A DNA stretch of 56,835 nucleotides from JAUSPI01 sp964650385 (GTDB lineage: Bacteria; Desulfobacterota; Syntrophia; Syntrophales; JADFWA01): assembly GCA_964650385.1 (NCBI GenBank), contig CAZYTP010000005.1, positions 1 through 56,835 of the forward strand, written 5' to 3'. Of this stretch, positions 56,557 to 56,835 are shown piece after piece. Numbering within the stretch: the first letter of the stretch is position 1; every line of letters starts with the position of its first letter. The notes under the pieces were generated by a model. That model did not search any database and was not told the origin of the DNA. It worked only from the letters and a program-made list of their open reading frames with translations. Both the position numbers and the translations under genes were made by a program.

Positions 56557-56630
56557 AATCCCCCTTAATAAAGGGAGAACCCCACTTCCTCCTTCCCCCC
56601 TTTTGTAAAGGGGGGTTAGGGGAGATTATC
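56557..56630. repeat. CCCCCTT hairpin repeat
   Basis: AATCCCCCTTAATAAAGGGAG is followed by CTTCCCCCCTTTTGTAAAG and GGGGGGTTAGGGGAGATT. This is a common dispersed palindromic repeat. The remaining bases to 56782 show no gene. Confidence 0.6.
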
Positions 56631-56782
56631 CTACGAGGGGATTTCCATATAAACACTTAACTATTGCAATTTATTAGTAAAGTTATTTTCCTGGATGTAA
56701 TCCAGAGGGCGGAGCTGTCTCCACAGACCGAGATGTTTGCATAATACACATATTTAGAGCTTTGCACAACCCCCATTACAAA

Positions 56783-56835
56783 ATGAATCAGAAAAATAAA
56801 TTTGCAGATATCTTCAAAAATTATCCTGATATTCA
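56783..56835 (+). CDS. possible start of a truncated gene at the window edge
   Basis: An ATG at 56783 opens a frame (MNQKNKFADIFKNYPDI) that runs off the window. The wording resembles the starts of some insertion-sequence transposases (F-X-D-F...P-D-I), but 17 residues are too few to be sure. Confidence 0.2.
   Translation, partial: MNQKNKFADIFKNYPDI

Overview
The window looks like chromosomal DNA from a member of the Desulfobacterota (former Deltaproteobacteria), probably near the syntrophic or sulfate-reducing orders. The evidence is a PxxKW cysteine-rich protein, an incomplete mannose-family PTS, a siroheme-decarboxylase (alternative heme) gene beside hemL, an EPS-associated MarR regulator, type IV pilus minor pilins, and moderate to low G+C with many short palindromic intergenic repeats. 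This placement is inferred from gene families; no 16S gene is present.

Layout. 1-8.4 kb: the 3' end of mutS, a BON-domain gene, a PilB/GspE-type ATPase, a low-molecular-weight phosphatase, a NagZ-like glycosidase, an SH3/coiled-coil envelope protein, yjbQ and a metallo-hydrolase. 8.5-15.9 kb: a glycosyltransferase, plsB, and a ptsI-ptsH-IID operon. 16-25 kb (minus strand): thrS-infC-rpmI-rplT-pheS-pheT-ihfA-merR, preceded by tRNA-Val and pgsA. 25-28 kb: a run of envelope genes (FecR-like protein, GNA1162/DUF799 lipoprotein, exported protein, acidic protein). 28-34.5 kb: the ffh-rpsP-khpA-rimM-trmD-methyltransferase-rplS-rnhB-yraN-rsmI translation cluster. 34.7-41.5 kb: a SPOR protein, argS, a 55-residue cysteine-rich gene, four pilin-like genes (pilX, pilW, pilV, fimT), pilD and a Fis-like gene. 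41.6-45.3 kb: a Crp/Fnr regulator, two nucleotide-sugar genes, ribD and a NusG paralogue. 45.6-50.2 kb: rnz, a lone atpE, ahbB-hemL and a UDP-sugar dehydrogenase. 50.2-56.8 kb: an accessory stretch with a broken GIY-YIG gene, a UDP-sugar epimerase, tmRNA, MITE-like elements, a toxin-antitoxin pair, an FAD oxidoreductase, a Wzz-like chain-length protein and an EPS regulator.

How the genes work together. The core is translation: aminoacyl-tRNA synthetases, ribosomal proteins, SRP, tRNA and rRNA modification, and ribosome rescue. Around it are surface functions: pili, polysaccharide and envelope lipoproteins. A perfect TGTGA-N6-TCACA palindrome lies just downstream of the Crp-like gene and upstream of the fis-pilD pair, with a matching promoter, so this regulator probably controls prepilin peptidase expression.

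Most notable observations. (1) infC seems to start with AUA behind a strong Shine-Dalgarno. (2) A family of about 115-134 bp elements shares the end TGACAGTCTCGTAAAAAGTC but carries interchangeable double-hairpin cores. (3) A frameshifted GIY-YIG nuclease gene sits between the two half-palindromes that form one of those core types, which suggests a mobile unit. (4) Three families of degenerate short-period arrays occupy the spacers of translation operons. (5) atpE stands alone and seems to have lost its leader sequence.
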